A stretch of DNA of 64,000 nt from Nocardia gamkensis NBRC 108242 (GCF_001612985.1 NZ_BDBM01000021.1:1-64000); one strand, 5' to 3'; positions 54,981 to 64,000 are shown, counted from the first letter of the stretch. The notes: generated by a model from the letters alone, not told the origin. Numbers and translations are program-made.

Positions 54981-57900
54981 ATGACCAGCGGTATCCGGAA
55001 TCCTCGTCCACCCGCTCGGAACAGCCGTCGCCGCAGATCAGCCGACTCCGCCACGCCGACGTTCACCGCCCTGCTGGCCGCCGCGGCGGAGCACAATCCC
55101 GACGGCGTCGCGGTTCTGGACGGCGACACCACGATCACCTACCGCGACCTCGACGCCCGCTCGTCCCAGCTGGCCCGCACGTTGATCTCGGCGGGCGCGG
55201 GTCCCGAAACAGCTGTGGCGGTGGCGCTTCCGCGATCCCTCGAATCGGTACTCGCGGTGTGGGCGATCGCCAAGACCGGCGCCGCCTTCGTTCCGATCGA
55301 TCCGGCGCTTCCGTTGTCGCGCATCACGTTCCAAGTGATCGACAGCGGTGCCGCGCTGGGGCTGACCCGGACCGGGCTCGCGACGACGCTGCCCACCGAG
55401 GTGCACTGGCTCGCGCTGGACGACGCGGAAGTGATCGCGCGGGTAGCGGCGAACCCCGCGAACCCGATCGCGTACTTCGAACGGACGGCGCGAGTTCGAG
55501 CCACCCACGCGGCCTACCTGATCTATACCTCGGGATCTACCGGACGCCCGAAAGGCGTCGCCGTCACCCATGCGGGGCTCGCCCCGCTGTGCACCGAATT
55601 GGCCGCGCGGCACAGGTTGGACAAAGACTCGCGGGTACTGCACTTCGCGTCACCGAGCTTCGACGCCTCGATTCTGGAGCTGCTGCTCGCGATCTGCTCC
55701 GCGGCGACTCTCGTGATCGCCCCGCCCGGCCTCTACGGCGGCACCGCCTTGGTGGAACTGCTCGCGCGGCACGCGATAACCCATGCCTTCCTCACCCCGT
55801 CCGCGCTGGCCACGATCGAGCCTGCCGGACTGCCGGCCCTGCGGTCGGTCCTGGTCGGCGGTGAGCCCTGTCCCCCGATGTTGCCGCAGCATTGGGCTAC
55901 CGACGGCCGCCTGTTCCACAATGCCTACGGCCCTACCGAATCCACCATCGTGGCGACACTCAGCCCGGCGCTGTCGCCGGACACGCCGGTCACCATCGGA
56001 TCTGCCGTGCCGGGCACGCGCTGCCAGGTGCTCGATCATCGGCTGCGGCCGGTCGGCATCGGCGTCGTCGGCGAGCTGTACGTGGCCGGACCCGGCGTGG
56101 CGCGGGGATATCACGGACGCCCCGATCTGACCGCGCAACGGTTCCTCGCCGATCCGTTCGGACCGCCCGGTTCCCGGATGTACCGCACCGGCGATCTCGT
56201 CCGGCGCACCGCCACCGGTGATCTCGATTATTTCGGAAGGGCCGACGACCAGGTCAAGGTCCGTGGCTTCCGCATCGAGCTCGGCGAGATCGACGCGATC
56301 CTGTCGACGCAGCCCGGCGTCCGGCTGGCGGTGACCGTCGACCGCAAGACCGCCGTGGGCGAGACCACGCTCGCCGCGTTCGTCCAGCCCGAGCCGGGAC
56401 ACGCCCCGGACCCCACCGCTCTGGCCGGCGCGCTCGCCGCGCTGCTGCCGAAGTACATGGTGCCCAACACGATCACCGTCGTCGAACGGATCCCGCGCAC
56501 TCCCACGGGCAAGGCCGATCGGCCCGCACTGCGTCTGCGCGCCCTCGACGAGCCGGACTATCGGCCCGCCGCCGACCTCGGCGAGGAAACGGTCGCCGAG
56601 GTCCTCGCCCGCGTGCTGGGCAGGGAGCGGTTCGGCGCCGACGCCGATTTCTTCGCAGCGGGCGGGAATTCGCTGCTGGCGACGCAAGTCGCCGCGCGGT
56701 TGAGCGAAATCTGGCGGCTGCGCATTCCGCCGCGACTGGTGTTCGACCATCCCACCGTCGCGGGCTTGTCGAAGGCGATCCGCTCGCAGCAATTCGACAC
56801 GGCGCGCCCGGTTCTGCGTGCGCGAACCCGGCCGGAACGCATCCCCCTGTCCCCCGCCCAGCTGCGGTTCTGGCTGCGCAACCAGTTCGACACGACGTCC
56901 TCGGTGGACAACATCGGCTTCGCGCTGCGGCTGTCGGAGCTGGACGTGCCCGCCTTGCGCGCGGCGTTCGCCGATACCGTCGAACGGCACGAGTCGTTGC
57001 GCACCAGATACCCCGCCGACGAAACCGGACCGCGACAGTTGATCCTCGACACCGAACGGGTGGTCGAGGATTTCGCGGTCGAGGAACTGTCCGACAACGC
57101 GGTGCCCGGCAGGGTACGCGCGATCCTGCGGCACGGGTTCGACGTAGCGGCCGAGGTGCCGCTACGTGTCCGGCTGCTGCGCACTCCCACCGAGTACGTG
57201 CTGGTCTGCGCCTTGCACCACATCTGCGCCGACGGGTCCTCGCTGGCGCCGCTGGCCCGCGACGTGGCCCTGGCCTACGCCGCCCGGAGCGCGGGCGCCG
57301 CTCCGGCCTGGCAGCCGCCGGACGTCCAGTACGCCGACTACGCCCTGTGGCAGCGGGATCTGCTCGGTTCCCGCGACGACCCGGATTCGCCGCTCTCGCG
57401 GCAACTGGCGTACTGGACCGGCGAGCTGGCAGGCCTGCCCGACGAACTCGACCTGCCCGCCGACCGGCCGCGCCCGCCGGTGGCCACGCTGCGCGGCTCG
57501 GCCACCCAGCGGACGGTGCCCGCGACCCTGCACCGCGACCTGCTCACCGTCGCCCGCGCACACCGGGCGACGCTGTTCATGGTGATGCGCTCGGCGCTCG
57601 CCGTGCTGCTGTCCCGCCTGTCCGGCAGCACCGACATCGCGATCGGCGTGCCGATGACGAACCGGGCCGAGCCCGCGCTCGCCGACGTCGTCGGCATGTT
57701 CGTCAACACGACCGTCTCCCGGACCGGGATCGAGCCCGCGGAGAGTTTCACCGCCCTGCTGCGGCGCACCAGGGAGCGGGATCTGGTCAACTTCGCGCAC
57801 TCCGAGGTGCCCTTCGAGCACGTGGTCGACGCGGTCGATCCGACCCGCTCGCCCGGGCGACACCCGCTCTACCAGGTCGGCTTCGCGTTCCAGAATTTCA

Positions 57901-60900
57901 CGCAGGCCACCCTGCAGCTGTCGGGGCCCAGCGTGTCGTTCCTCGATGTGGACGCCGACACGGCGAAGACCGACCTGCACATCGGTGTGGTCGACACCCG
58001 CGACGCAGACGGCGAGCCGGGCGAGATCATCATCCGATTCGGTTACAGCACCGACCTGTTCGACGAACACACCGTGCAACGTTTCCTCGACGGTTACATC
58101 CGCATCCTGCTCCAGGTCGCGGCCGACCCCGGTGCCGTCGTCGGTGACATCGACATCATGGACCCGGTCGAGCACAAGCGCATCCGTTCCTGGGGCGCAG
58201 GAGCCGAGCACGAGGTCCCGGCAGAGCCGCTCACCGCCGCGACGGCGCGGCAGGCCGCGGCGACCCCGGACGCGATCGCCGTGGTCTGCGGAACCGAGAC
58301 CCTCACCTACGCGCGACTGCGCGAGCGGACCGCCCGCCTGGCGCGCTGGCTGATCGAACGGGGCGTGGGTCCGGAGACCGTCGTTGCGGTGGCGATGCGG
58401 CGGTCGATCCAGCAGGTGGTCGCGCTGAACGCGATCGTGGAGGCGGGCGCGGCATGGGTGCCGATCGATCCGGGCCATCCCGCCGAGCGCATCCGCTACG
58501 TGCTCGAATCGGCGGCGCCGCGATGCGTGCTCACCACCGCCGCCGACGGCTTCACGGCCGCCGAGGCCTACGACGTCGACACCTTGGACCTCGACCGCTT
58601 CGGTCCTGAGCCCGTGGCCGACGCCGAGCGCCGAGCGCCATGGCGCGCCGACCAGCCCGCCTACCTCATCTACACCTCCGGCTCGACCGGCCGCCCCAAA
58701 GGCGTGGTGGTCGGCCATCGGGCGATCGTGCACCAACTCGCCTGGATGCAGGCCGAATACGACGTCGACGCCACCGACGTCTATCTGCACAAGACGCCCG
58801 CGACCTTCGACGTGTCCCTGTGGGGCTACTTCCTGCCGCTGCGCGCGGGCGCGCGGCTGGTCCTGGCTGGCCCGGACGAGCATCGCGATCCGGCGGCGCT
58901 GGTCCGGCTGATCGCCGAGCACCGGGTGACGCTCACCGATTTCGTTCCCGCGATGCTCACCGTCTTCGCCCAGCACGCGAGCGAGGACGAACTGTCCTCG
59001 CTGCGCGCGGTCTTCGTCATCGGTGAAGCGCTGCCTCCGGAGACCGCACGGGCTTTCGCGAGCGTGGCCCGGGCCGACTTGCACAACCTGTACGGACCGA
59101 CCGAGGCCGCGGTGAGCATCACGCAGCACGCCGTCTCGGCTGCCGACCGCACCGCTCCCGGCGTTTCCATCGGTGTGCCGGAATGGAATTCGCGCTGCCA
59201 CGTACTGGACGACCGTCTGCGGCCGGTTCCGGTGGGCGTGGCGGGCGAACTCTACCTGGGTGGAGTTCAGCTGGCCCGCGGCTATCACGGCGCGCCCGGC
59301 CTGAGCGCGACCCGGTTCGTCGCCGATCCGCTGCACCCCGGCGAGCGGATGTACCGGACCGGCGACCTGGTGCGCTGGAACCGCGGCGGCACACTGGACT
59401 ACTTGGGCCGCACCGACTTCCAGGTCAAGGTCCGCGGCCATCGCATCGAACTCGGCGAGATCGAAGCGGCCTTGCTGGCCGATCCGGCGGTCGGCCGGGC
59501 CGCGGTGGCGGTCAAAGGCTCCGATGCGGGAGACCGGCTGGTCGGCTACGTGGTTGCCGCGCCGGGGGCCACGGTCGATCCGGACGCGGTGCGTCACTCG
59601 GTGGCCCGGGTGCTGCCCGGTTACATGGTGCCGTCGGCGGTGCTGGCGCTCGACACGTTCCCGGTGAACACCAGCGGGAAACTCGACCGCGCCGCGCTGC
59701 CCCAGCCGGTGTTCACCGCACGCGCCGGCGTGCGCCCCGGCACCCCCCTGGAGCGCACGATCGCGGAAGTCTTCGCCGATGTGCTCGCCGTGTCCCCGAT
59801 CGGGGTGAGCGACGACTTCTTCGAACTCGGCGGATCGTCACTGCTCGCGTTCACCTTGCACCAGCGGCTGTCGGACCGGCTGCGGCGCGACGTGCCCATG
59901 TCGGCGATTCTCGCGGCCCCGACCGTCGGCGGCCTCGCGGCGCGGCTGACCGGCGAGTGCGCGCCCGCCGCGCCGACGCCGGAACGCGACGCCGTTCTCG
60001 AGCCGGAGATCGGCATCGCGGGCTGCGCACCCGCGCACAGCGGGCCGCCGCAGGAGGTCCTGCTCACCGGCGCGACCGGCTTTCTCGGCGCGCACCTGCT
60101 GCAAGAACTGCTGGATCGCACCGAGGCGCGCGTGTGGTGCGTGGTGCGCGCCGACGACGCCGAAGAGGGCATCGACCGGATCCTGAATGCGCTGAACCAC
60201 TACCGGCTCTCGGGGACGACCGCCGCGGAGCGGATCGTCGTCGTCGCGGGCGATCTCACCGCACCGCGCCTCGGCTTGGATCCTGCCGACTACGACTGCC
60301 TGGCCGACAGTATCGATGCGATCTACCACAACGGCGCGCGCGTCAATCACGTCGACCCCTACGCCCGGCTACGGCAGGCCAACGTGGAGGGCACCCGGGA
60401 GTTGTTGCGGCTGGCCACCACTCGCCGGGTGAAACCGTTCCATCTGATCTCCACGATGGGCGCGGCCGTCGGCGCCGCACCGGAATCTCCGGTCGTCGCC
60501 GAGGGCGTCCGCTTGCGTGCCGACCAGGTGCCAGGGAACGGCTATCTGGCGTCCAAATGGGTTGCCGAGGAACTGGTCCGCCAGGCGGGTGAGCGCGGGC
60601 TGCCGATCGCCATCTACCGGCCGGGCACCATCTGCGGCTGCCCGGAGGTCGGGGTGAACAGCCCGGACGATTCGCTGTGGAACATGGTCCGCGCCGCCGT
60701 GATGCTCGGTATGGCGCCCGATGTGGGCGACGCCACCGTCTCACTGGTTCCGGTGAGCTATGTGGCGGGCGCGGTGGTGGAGATTTCGGCCCGACCGCGC
60801 CCGGAAACCGTGTTTCACCTGGTCAATCGGGCCCCCGTCGCGGTCGGCGACATTCTCGCCAGTCTGCGCGCCCACGGGCTGCCGGTGGCGACGATGCCGG

Positions 60901-61148
60901 AGGACGCCGTGCGCGCGGGTCTGGTCAGGGAAGCGCGCCGCCGTGACGCGCTCGGCGACGATTCGCTGGTGCGCGCGGCGCTGCTGAGTCACGATTTCGC
61001 CGAACTCGCCGGTCACCTCGACTGGGCCGACGAGCACACCCGCGCGGCGCTGGCGGGCACCGGCGTGGACTGCCCGAAGGTGGACCGCACGGTGGTGGAC
61101 ACCTTCGTCCGCGAGTTCATCGAGTCCGGTTTCCTGCCCCGGGATTGA
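54981..61148 (+). CDS. dimodular nonribosomal peptide synthetase, A-T-C-A-T-reductase
   Basis: A 2055-residue synthetase. Domains in order: adenylation 1 (about 25-500; LIYTSGSTGRPKG from residue 180, NAYGPTE); carrier 1 (about 520-600; GGNSLL); condensation (about 620-1050; active-site HHICADG near 745); adenylation 2 (about 1075-1560; LIYTSGSTGRPKG near 1228, NLYGPTE); carrier 2 (about 1575-1650; GGSSLL); thioester reductase (about 1690-2055; NAD(P)-binding TGATGFLG near 1700, catalytic GYLASK near 1854). All core motifs look intact. There is no starter condensation, epimerisation or thioesterase domain. Release should be by NAD(P)H reduction to a dipeptide aldehyde or alcohol. No MbtH, PPTase or transport gene adjoins it. 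Confidence 0.95.
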   Translation: MTSGIRNPRPPARNSRRRRSADSATPTFTALLAAAAEHNPDGVAVLDGDTTITYRDLDARSSQLARTLISAGAGPETAVAVALPRSLESVLAVWAIAKTGAAFVPIDPALPLSRITFQVIDSGAALGLTRTGLATTLPTEVHWLALDDAEVIARVAANPANPIAYFERTARVRATHAAYLIYTSGSTGRPKGVAVTHAGLAPLCTELAARHRLDKDSRVLHFASPSFDASILELLLAICSAATLVIAPPGLYGGTALVELLARHAITHAFLTPSALATIEPAGLPALRSVLVGGEPCPPMLPQHWATDGRLFHNAYGPTESTIVATLSPALSPDTPVTIGSAVPGTRCQVLDHRLRPVGIGVVGELYVAGPGVARGYHGRPDLTAQRFLADPFGPPGSRMYRTGDLVRRTATGDLDYFGRADDQVKVRGFRIELGEIDAILSTQPGVRLAVTVDRKTAVGETTLAAFVQPEPGHAPDPTALAGALAALLPKYMVPNTITVVERIPRTPTGKADRPALRLRALDEPDYRPAADLGEETVAEVLARVLGRERFGADADFFAAGGNSLLATQVAARLSEIWRLRIPPRLVFDHPTVAGLSKAIRSQQFDTARPVLRARTRPERIPLSPAQLRFWLRNQFDTTSSVDNIGFALRLSELDVPALRAAFADTVERHESLRTRYPADETGPRQLILDTERVVEDFAVEELSDNAVPGRVRAILRHGFDVAAEVPLRVRLLRTPTEYVLVCALHHICADGSSLAPLARDVALAYAARSAGAAPAWQPPDVQYADYALWQRDLLGSRDDPDSPLSRQLAYWTGELAGLPDELDLPADRPRPPVATLRGSATQRTVPATLHRDLLTVARAHRATLFMVMRSALAVLLSRLSGSTDIAIGVPMTNRAEPALADVVGMFVNTTVSRTGIEPAESFTALLRRTRERDLVNFAHSEVPFEHVVDAVDPTRSPGRHPLYQVGFAFQNFTQATLQLSGPSVSFLDVDADTAKTDLHIGVVDTRDADGEPGEIIIRFGYSTDLFDEHTVQRFLDGYIRILLQVAADPGAVVGDIDIMDPVEHKRIRSWGAGAEHEVPAEPLTAATARQAAATPDAIAVVCGTETLTYARLRERTARLARWLIERGVGPETVVAVAMRRSIQQVVALNAIVEAGAAWVPIDPGHPAERIRYVLESAAPRCVLTTAADGFTAAEAYDVDTLDLDRFGPEPVADAERRAPWRADQPAYLIYTSGSTGRPKGVVVGHRAIVHQLAWMQAEYDVDATDVYLHKTPATFDVSLWGYFLPLRAGARLVLAGPDEHRDPAALVRLIAEHRVTLTDFVPAMLTVFAQHASEDELSSLRAVFVIGEALPPETARAFASVARADLHNLYGPTEAAVSITQHAVSAADRTAPGVSIGVPEWNSRCHVLDDRLRPVPVGVAGELYLGGVQLARGYHGAPGLSATRFVADPLHPGERMYRTGDLVRWNRGGTLDYLGRTDFQVKVRGHRIELGEIEAALLADPAVGRAAVAVKGSDAGDRLVGYVVAAPGATVDPDAVRHSVARVLPGYMVPSAVLALDTFPVNTSGKLDRAALPQPVFTARAGVRPGTPLERTIAEVFADVLAVSPIGVSDDFFELGGSSLLAFTLHQRLSDRLRRDVPMSAILAAPTVGGLAARLTGECAPAAPTPERDAVLEPEIGIAGCAPAHSGPPQEVLLTGATGFLGAHLLQELLDRTEARVWCVVRADDAEEGIDRILNALNHYRLSGTTAAERIVVVAGDLTAPRLGLDPADYDCLADSIDAIYHNGARVNHVDPYARLRQANVEGTRELLRLATTRRVKPFHLISTMGAAVGAAPESPVVAEGVRLRADQVPGNGYLASKWVAEELVRQAGERGLPIAIYRPGTICGCPEVGVNSPDDSLWNMVRAAVMLGMAPDVGDATVSLVPVSYVAGAVVEISARPRPETVFHLVNRAPVAVGDILASLRAHGLPVATMPEDAVRAGLVREARRRDALGDDSLVRAALLSHDFAELAGHLDWADEHTRAALAGTGVDCPKVDRTVVDTFVREFIESGFLPRD

Positions 61149-61154
61149 GGAAGC

Positions 61155-61490
61155 TCAGTACCCCGGCGGGACGGTGGCCCGCTCGGCGGGCTGCTCGGTG
61201 TGCTCGCGGGCCTGCGCTCGTGCGCGCACCTGCTCCAGCACGATCAGGCCCACCCCGATCACCAGGAAGACGGCCGCGATGATCGCGGCTACGGCCGATA
61301 GCTGGGCGAATCCCCAGCCCGCCAGTACCGCGGCGGCTATCGCCACCGCCGCCGCGACCAGCAGCAGCCCGTAGCCCGGCCAGTTCCTGGTGTCGGCCAT
61401 CGTCGCGCCGGGCGCGGGCGCGGGGTCGCGCGCGATGTCCGGAGCGTTATCGATCGGAGGGATCTCCCATGGCCCGTCGTCCGCTGTCAC
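61155..61490 (-). CDS. small two-helix membrane protein, function unknown
   Basis: A 111-residue protein. The N-terminal 30 residues are acidic and Pro-rich (DDGPWEIPPIDNAPDIARDP). Two membrane helices follow (YGLLLVAAAVAIAAAVLAGW; VAAIIAAVFLVIGVGLIVLE) with a basic C-terminal tail. The stop lies six bases from the NRPS stop on the opposite strand. I do not recognise the family. An internal ATG (MADTRN) is an alternative start. Confidence 0.7.
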   Translation of the reverse strand: MTADDGPWEIPPIDNAPDIARDPAPAPGATMADTRNWPGYGLLLVAAAVAIAAAVLAGWGFAQLSAVAAIIAAVFLVIGVGLIVLEQVRARAQAREHTEQPAERATVPPGY

Positions 61491-61586
61491 CGGTGTTTCC
61501 TCCCGCCACGATACCGGCCGTTTCTTCCGGTACCTGATGCGGAGAGGATGCCCGCATCATCTCCACCGAAACCGCCGCCCCCGGCT

Positions 61587-62993
61587 TCAGTTGTAGGTCT
61601 TGGTGACTCCCTCGAGCAGATGCTCGAGCGTGTCGTAGGTCGGGGTGGCGACGACGTCCAGCAGATCCGCGGCCACCGGAGCGTTGCGTTCGGCGGCGAC
61701 CTTCGCGAACTGGGCGCCGTCATTGGTGCGGAAGCCGTGCTCGGCGGCCAGCCGCTGCAACTCCGGATCGGTGGACAACAGGCGACCGAGCCGGTCACCC
61801 GTCTCGCCGAACGGCACCAGCGTGTGCCGGGACAGCACCGTCGGAGACGGGTACACCAGCGTCATCTCGGGTTTGATCTGGCCGCGCACCAGCGCCTCGA
61901 CGTACTGCGCCTCGTAGATCCACGCCATCGGCGTCGGGCCCATCCCCGTGGCGAGGTAGTTGTTGAACGGGCCCTCGGTGGTGTTCTCGGTGTAGCCCTG
62001 GCCCACGAACAGCCGCGACACCGCGGGCAGGACGGCCTGCTCGGCGGTCTGTCCCTGCACGATCGTGTTGTTGTTCGCGGCATAACTCGCCGCGGCCAGA
62101 TACATGGCGGCGGAATTCGAGCTACGCGGGTCGGTGGTGGAGATCAGGATGTTCTTGCGCACCGGGTAGGCGGTGTTGTCGGGCAGCTCGTCCCAGCGCG
62201 TGCCGTTGCGAACGAGTTCGAGGTAGCGGCGCAGGTCCAGCGTCGGCACCGGGCCCGGGCGCACCGCGCCCGCCCGGGTGAGCAGATCGGTGATCGGCGC
62301 GAACGTCGCGACGGCCATCGGCGAGGAGAACGGCGTGTACTTGGCGGTCACATTGCGCTGCCGCTGGATTCGCTCGGCCGCCTGCTCACTGGAGGGGAAG
62401 GCGAAGTCGAATTTCGCGAGATCGATGGACGTGGCGATCTGGCGCGACCCGGCGGGCTCGACCTCCACACGCACGCCGCCCCGCGCCAGCGCATCGATCA
62501 CCTTCGGGTCCTGGAAGAACGGCATCTTCTCCGACCCGACCACGCCGCGCGCAACCGTGAGCGGCGCGACGGGCGCCGGAACGGCCGCGGGCGCTTCGGG
62601 ACCGGGTTGCCGCACGGCGAGAACGACGGCGATCACCGTCAGGATCACGACGGCGCCCACCGCATAGGGCGCGAAACGCTTCTTCGACGACCACAAGTCA
62701 CGCAGCCGCGACAGTGTCCCCGAAGGGCTCGCGGAGGGCTCGGGCGCCTTGTCCATCGGGACCGTAGCGGGTTGGACTTCCGCTTCGGGAGACCTCTCCA
62801 ACTCCCGTCGCACCACGCGCTCGATCAGGATCGGAACGAATTGCCGCACCGGATGGCCCGCGAACTTCTGCCGGGCCGCGCCCACGGTGCTCTCGATATG
62901 CTCGGGAGAATAGGTCTCGGTGTAGTTTTCGACCAGCCGCTCCGTCATCTGACGGATCGCCTGTTCCTCGCGGACGGTATCGACAACCACCAC
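61587..62993 (-). CDS. three-helix-bundle domain protein with membrane anchor and substrate-binding-like domain
   Basis: A 468-residue protein. Residues about 10-65 form a three-helix bundle (QAIRQMTERLVENYTETYSP, FVPILIERVVRREL) like that found at the N-terminus of some actinobacterial phosphatases. A linker and one membrane helix follow (FAPYAVGAVVILTVIAVVLAV, about 108-128). The external part (about 140-468) resembles an ABC-type solute-binding domain (FDFAFPSSEQAAERI, YPVRKNILISTTDPRSSNSA, EMTLVYPSPTVLSRHTLVPF). It could pass information on an external ligand to a cytosolic partner, which is inference. The GTG at 62993 or the next codon may be the start. Confidence 0.72.
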   Translation of the reverse strand: MVVVDTVREEQAIRQMTERLVENYTETYSPEHIESTVGAARQKFAGHPVRQFVPILIERVVRRELERSPEAEVQPATVPMDKAPEPSASPSGTLSRLRDLWSSKKRFAPYAVGAVVILTVIAVVLAVRQPGPEAPAAVPAPVAPLTVARGVVGSEKMPFFQDPKVIDALARGGVRVEVEPAGSRQIATSIDLAKFDFAFPSSEQAAERIQRQRNVTAKYTPFSSPMAVATFAPITDLLTRAGAVRPGPVPTLDLRRYLELVRNGTRWDELPDNTAYPVRKNILISTTDPRSSNSAAMYLAAASYAANNNTIVQGQTAEQAVLPAVSRLFVGQGYTENTTEGPFNNYLATGMGPTPMAWIYEAQYVEALVRGQIKPEMTLVYPSPTVLSRHTLVPFGETGDRLGRLLSTDPELQRLAAEHGFRTNDGAQFAKVAAERNAPVAADLLDVVATPTYDTLEHLLEGVTKTYN

Positions 62994-63413
62994 AGTCTCC
63001 TCGGCGTCGGGGGTAACGCGGCAGCGTCTCCGGCCTGCACCGCGCCGGCCAACACTAGCCCCATCACGCGACCGCCGACATCCGCGCGGACTTCCCTCCG
63101 GTGAACGATTTCGGCTGCGCCGGAGCGCATCTCACGACGATGCGCGGGTCTGTCTGCCCAGCTCACAGGCTCGCGATCGACCCGAGCAGAGCGCACGCAG
63201 CAGCACCGTGCCACCGCGGGCGGTGCAGAACCCGCCATGGAGAATTCAATGGGCAATCCCCGACCCGCCACCACACGTTGTATTCCCGTTTCCCGCCGCC
63301 GCGCGGACGGGACGGGCCCATCGACGCCACACTCGTGGCGCTCGGTGTCCCACCCCACCGGACACCCTCGTCAGCGGCAGAAAGTTACCTCCGGGTAGCG
63401 CGCACCGAGGAGT
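62994..63413. other. intergenic region, no gene seen
   Basis: Divergent region between the membrane-anchored protein and the SDR gene. No coding frame or strong secondary structure was recognised apart from the palindrome annotated next. Confidence 0.45.
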
Positions 63414-63427
63414 TGACGATATCGTCA
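63414..63427. promoter_or_regulatory. 14-bp palindrome upstream of the SDR gene
   Basis: TGACGATATCGTCA is a perfect palindrome 26 bases before the SDR ATG. The leading TTGACG (63413-63418) could also be a -35 box. It looks like a repressor operator; no regulator gene is visible within the window on that side. Confidence 0.6.
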
Positions 63428-63452
63428 GTGTATTGCTGTCGAAAGGAGCCCT

Positions 63453-64000
63453 ATGTCTCGCGTCGCTGTGGTCACCGGTGCGTCGTCCGGAATCGGGAAG
63501 GCCACGGCCGCCGCACTGGCCGGGCGGGGATATCGCGTGATCGGAACCAGCCGCAACCCCGCCACCATCGGCTCCGACGCCGTTGTTCCCGGCGTCGAGT
63601 ACCGGGCGCTCGACCTCACCGACCCGTCGTCGATCGCTGCCTTCGCCGCCGGTCTGGACCAGGTCGACGTGCTGGTGAACAACGCGGGCGAAAGCCAGGC
63701 GGGCCCGCTCGCCGAACTACCCACCGACGCCGTCGAACGGCTGTTCCAGCTGAATGTGCTCGGACCTGTCGCCCTGACCAGTGCGGTGCTACCCGGCATG
63801 CGGGAACGCAGGTACGGCCGCGTCGTCATGGTCGGATCGATGCTCGCCAGCTTCCCGATGCCCTACCGCTCGTCCTACGTCGCCACCAAGGCGGCACTGC
63901 GCGGCTTCGCGGTGGCCGCCCGCTTCGAGGAATCCCCCTTCGGCGTCTGGATCACCGCCGTCGAGCCCGGCCAGATCGACACCGGACTGCGCGAGCGCCG
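63453..64000 (+). CDS. short-chain dehydrogenase/reductase (partial at window end)
   Basis: The first 182 residues of a classical SDR. The cofactor motif is TGASSGIGKATAAAL (residues 8-22), NNAG is at LVNNAGESQAGPL, and the catalytic Ser and Tyr-Lys lie in VGSMLASFPMPYRSSYVATK. PGQIDT follows. It is NAD(P)-dependent, but the substrate is unknown. The start follows AAAGGAG. The C-terminus lies beyond the window. Confidence 0.92.
   Translation, partial: MSRVAVVTGASSGIGKATAAALAGRGYRVIGTSRNPATIGSDAVVPGVEYRALDLTDPSSIAAFAAGLDQVDVLVNNAGESQAGPLAELPTDAVERLFQLNVLGPVALTSAVLPGMRERRYGRVVMVGSMLASFPMPYRSSYVATKAALRGFAVAARFEESPFGVWITAVEPGQIDTGLRER

Noticed and set aside
57162..59597. 811-codon frame antisense to the NRPS
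   Set aside because: It exists only because the opposite strand is G+C-rich coding sequence with all core motifs intact.

Overview
The window is high-G+C actinobacterial DNA, and gene content points to a Nocardia-like member of the Mycobacteriales. Mycothiol metabolism (mca), a PPE/EspG type VII secretion pair, a DesA2-type desaturase, a lipid-droplet-associated protein, LGFP repeats and a DUF3558 lipoprotein all fit. Many genes appear leaderless, with a TANNNT box 6-8 nt before the start codon, as is common in this order. I worked by reading alone; no homology search was run.

Most of the window is a conserved housekeeping backbone. As I recall it, the order follows the Mycobacterium tuberculosis block from about Rv1110 (ispH) down to Rv1072. 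The genes are: ispH, lipid-droplet protein, xseA-xseB (1-4 kb); DUF4245, glpX, fumC, desA2, phoH (5-12 kb); glyA, coaA, short-chain cis-prenyltransferase, hemolysin III, adenylate cyclase, DUF255 (18.5-29.6 kb); mca, DUF4307, greA, metB, acyl-CoA dehydrogenase (32-37 kb); cbs (41-42.3 kb); GDSL hydrolase, fadA, Bax-inhibitor protein, methyltransferase (47.5-51.8 kb). They cover isoprenoid precursors, gluconeogenesis and the TCA cycle, one-carbon and sulfur amino acid metabolism (metB and cbs), CoA synthesis, and transcript elongation.

Lineage-specific segments interrupt the backbone. 12-18.5 kb holds a TetR/flavin monooxygenase pair with a long dyad operator, then a four-gene type VII secretion module (helical protein with a YxxxD motif, DUF3558 lipoprotein, PPE protein, EspG). 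20-21 kb has a TetR/thioesterase pair separated by two identical palindromic operators. 30-31.8 kb holds a maleylpyruvate isomerase-fold protein and a wrecked FAD oxidase. 37-41 kb holds a mechanosensitive channel, an HD-GYP/LuxR-type regulator and a DUF4254 protein. 43-47 kb holds a chorismate lyase-like gene and a PucR-type regulator, each preceded by a copy of the same roughly 118-bp sequence, then a patatin-like gene. 52-54.5 kb holds lipoproteins plus a DUF6153/DUF305 pair, with the DUF6153 gene frameshifted. An eight-copy 19-bp tandem repeat then precedes a 6.2-kb nonribosomal peptide synthetase.

The synthetase (54981-61148) is the most notable item. It is a complete dimodular A-T-C-A-T-reductase enzyme with no tailoring gene, MbtH gene or transporter beside it. 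The architecture predicts reductive release of a dipeptide aldehyde that could cyclise. The window ends inside a short-chain dehydrogenase gene. Other signals include a nested inverted-repeat element between glpX and fumC, a DesA2 protein with a degenerate second di-iron motif, and several strong terminator hairpins.
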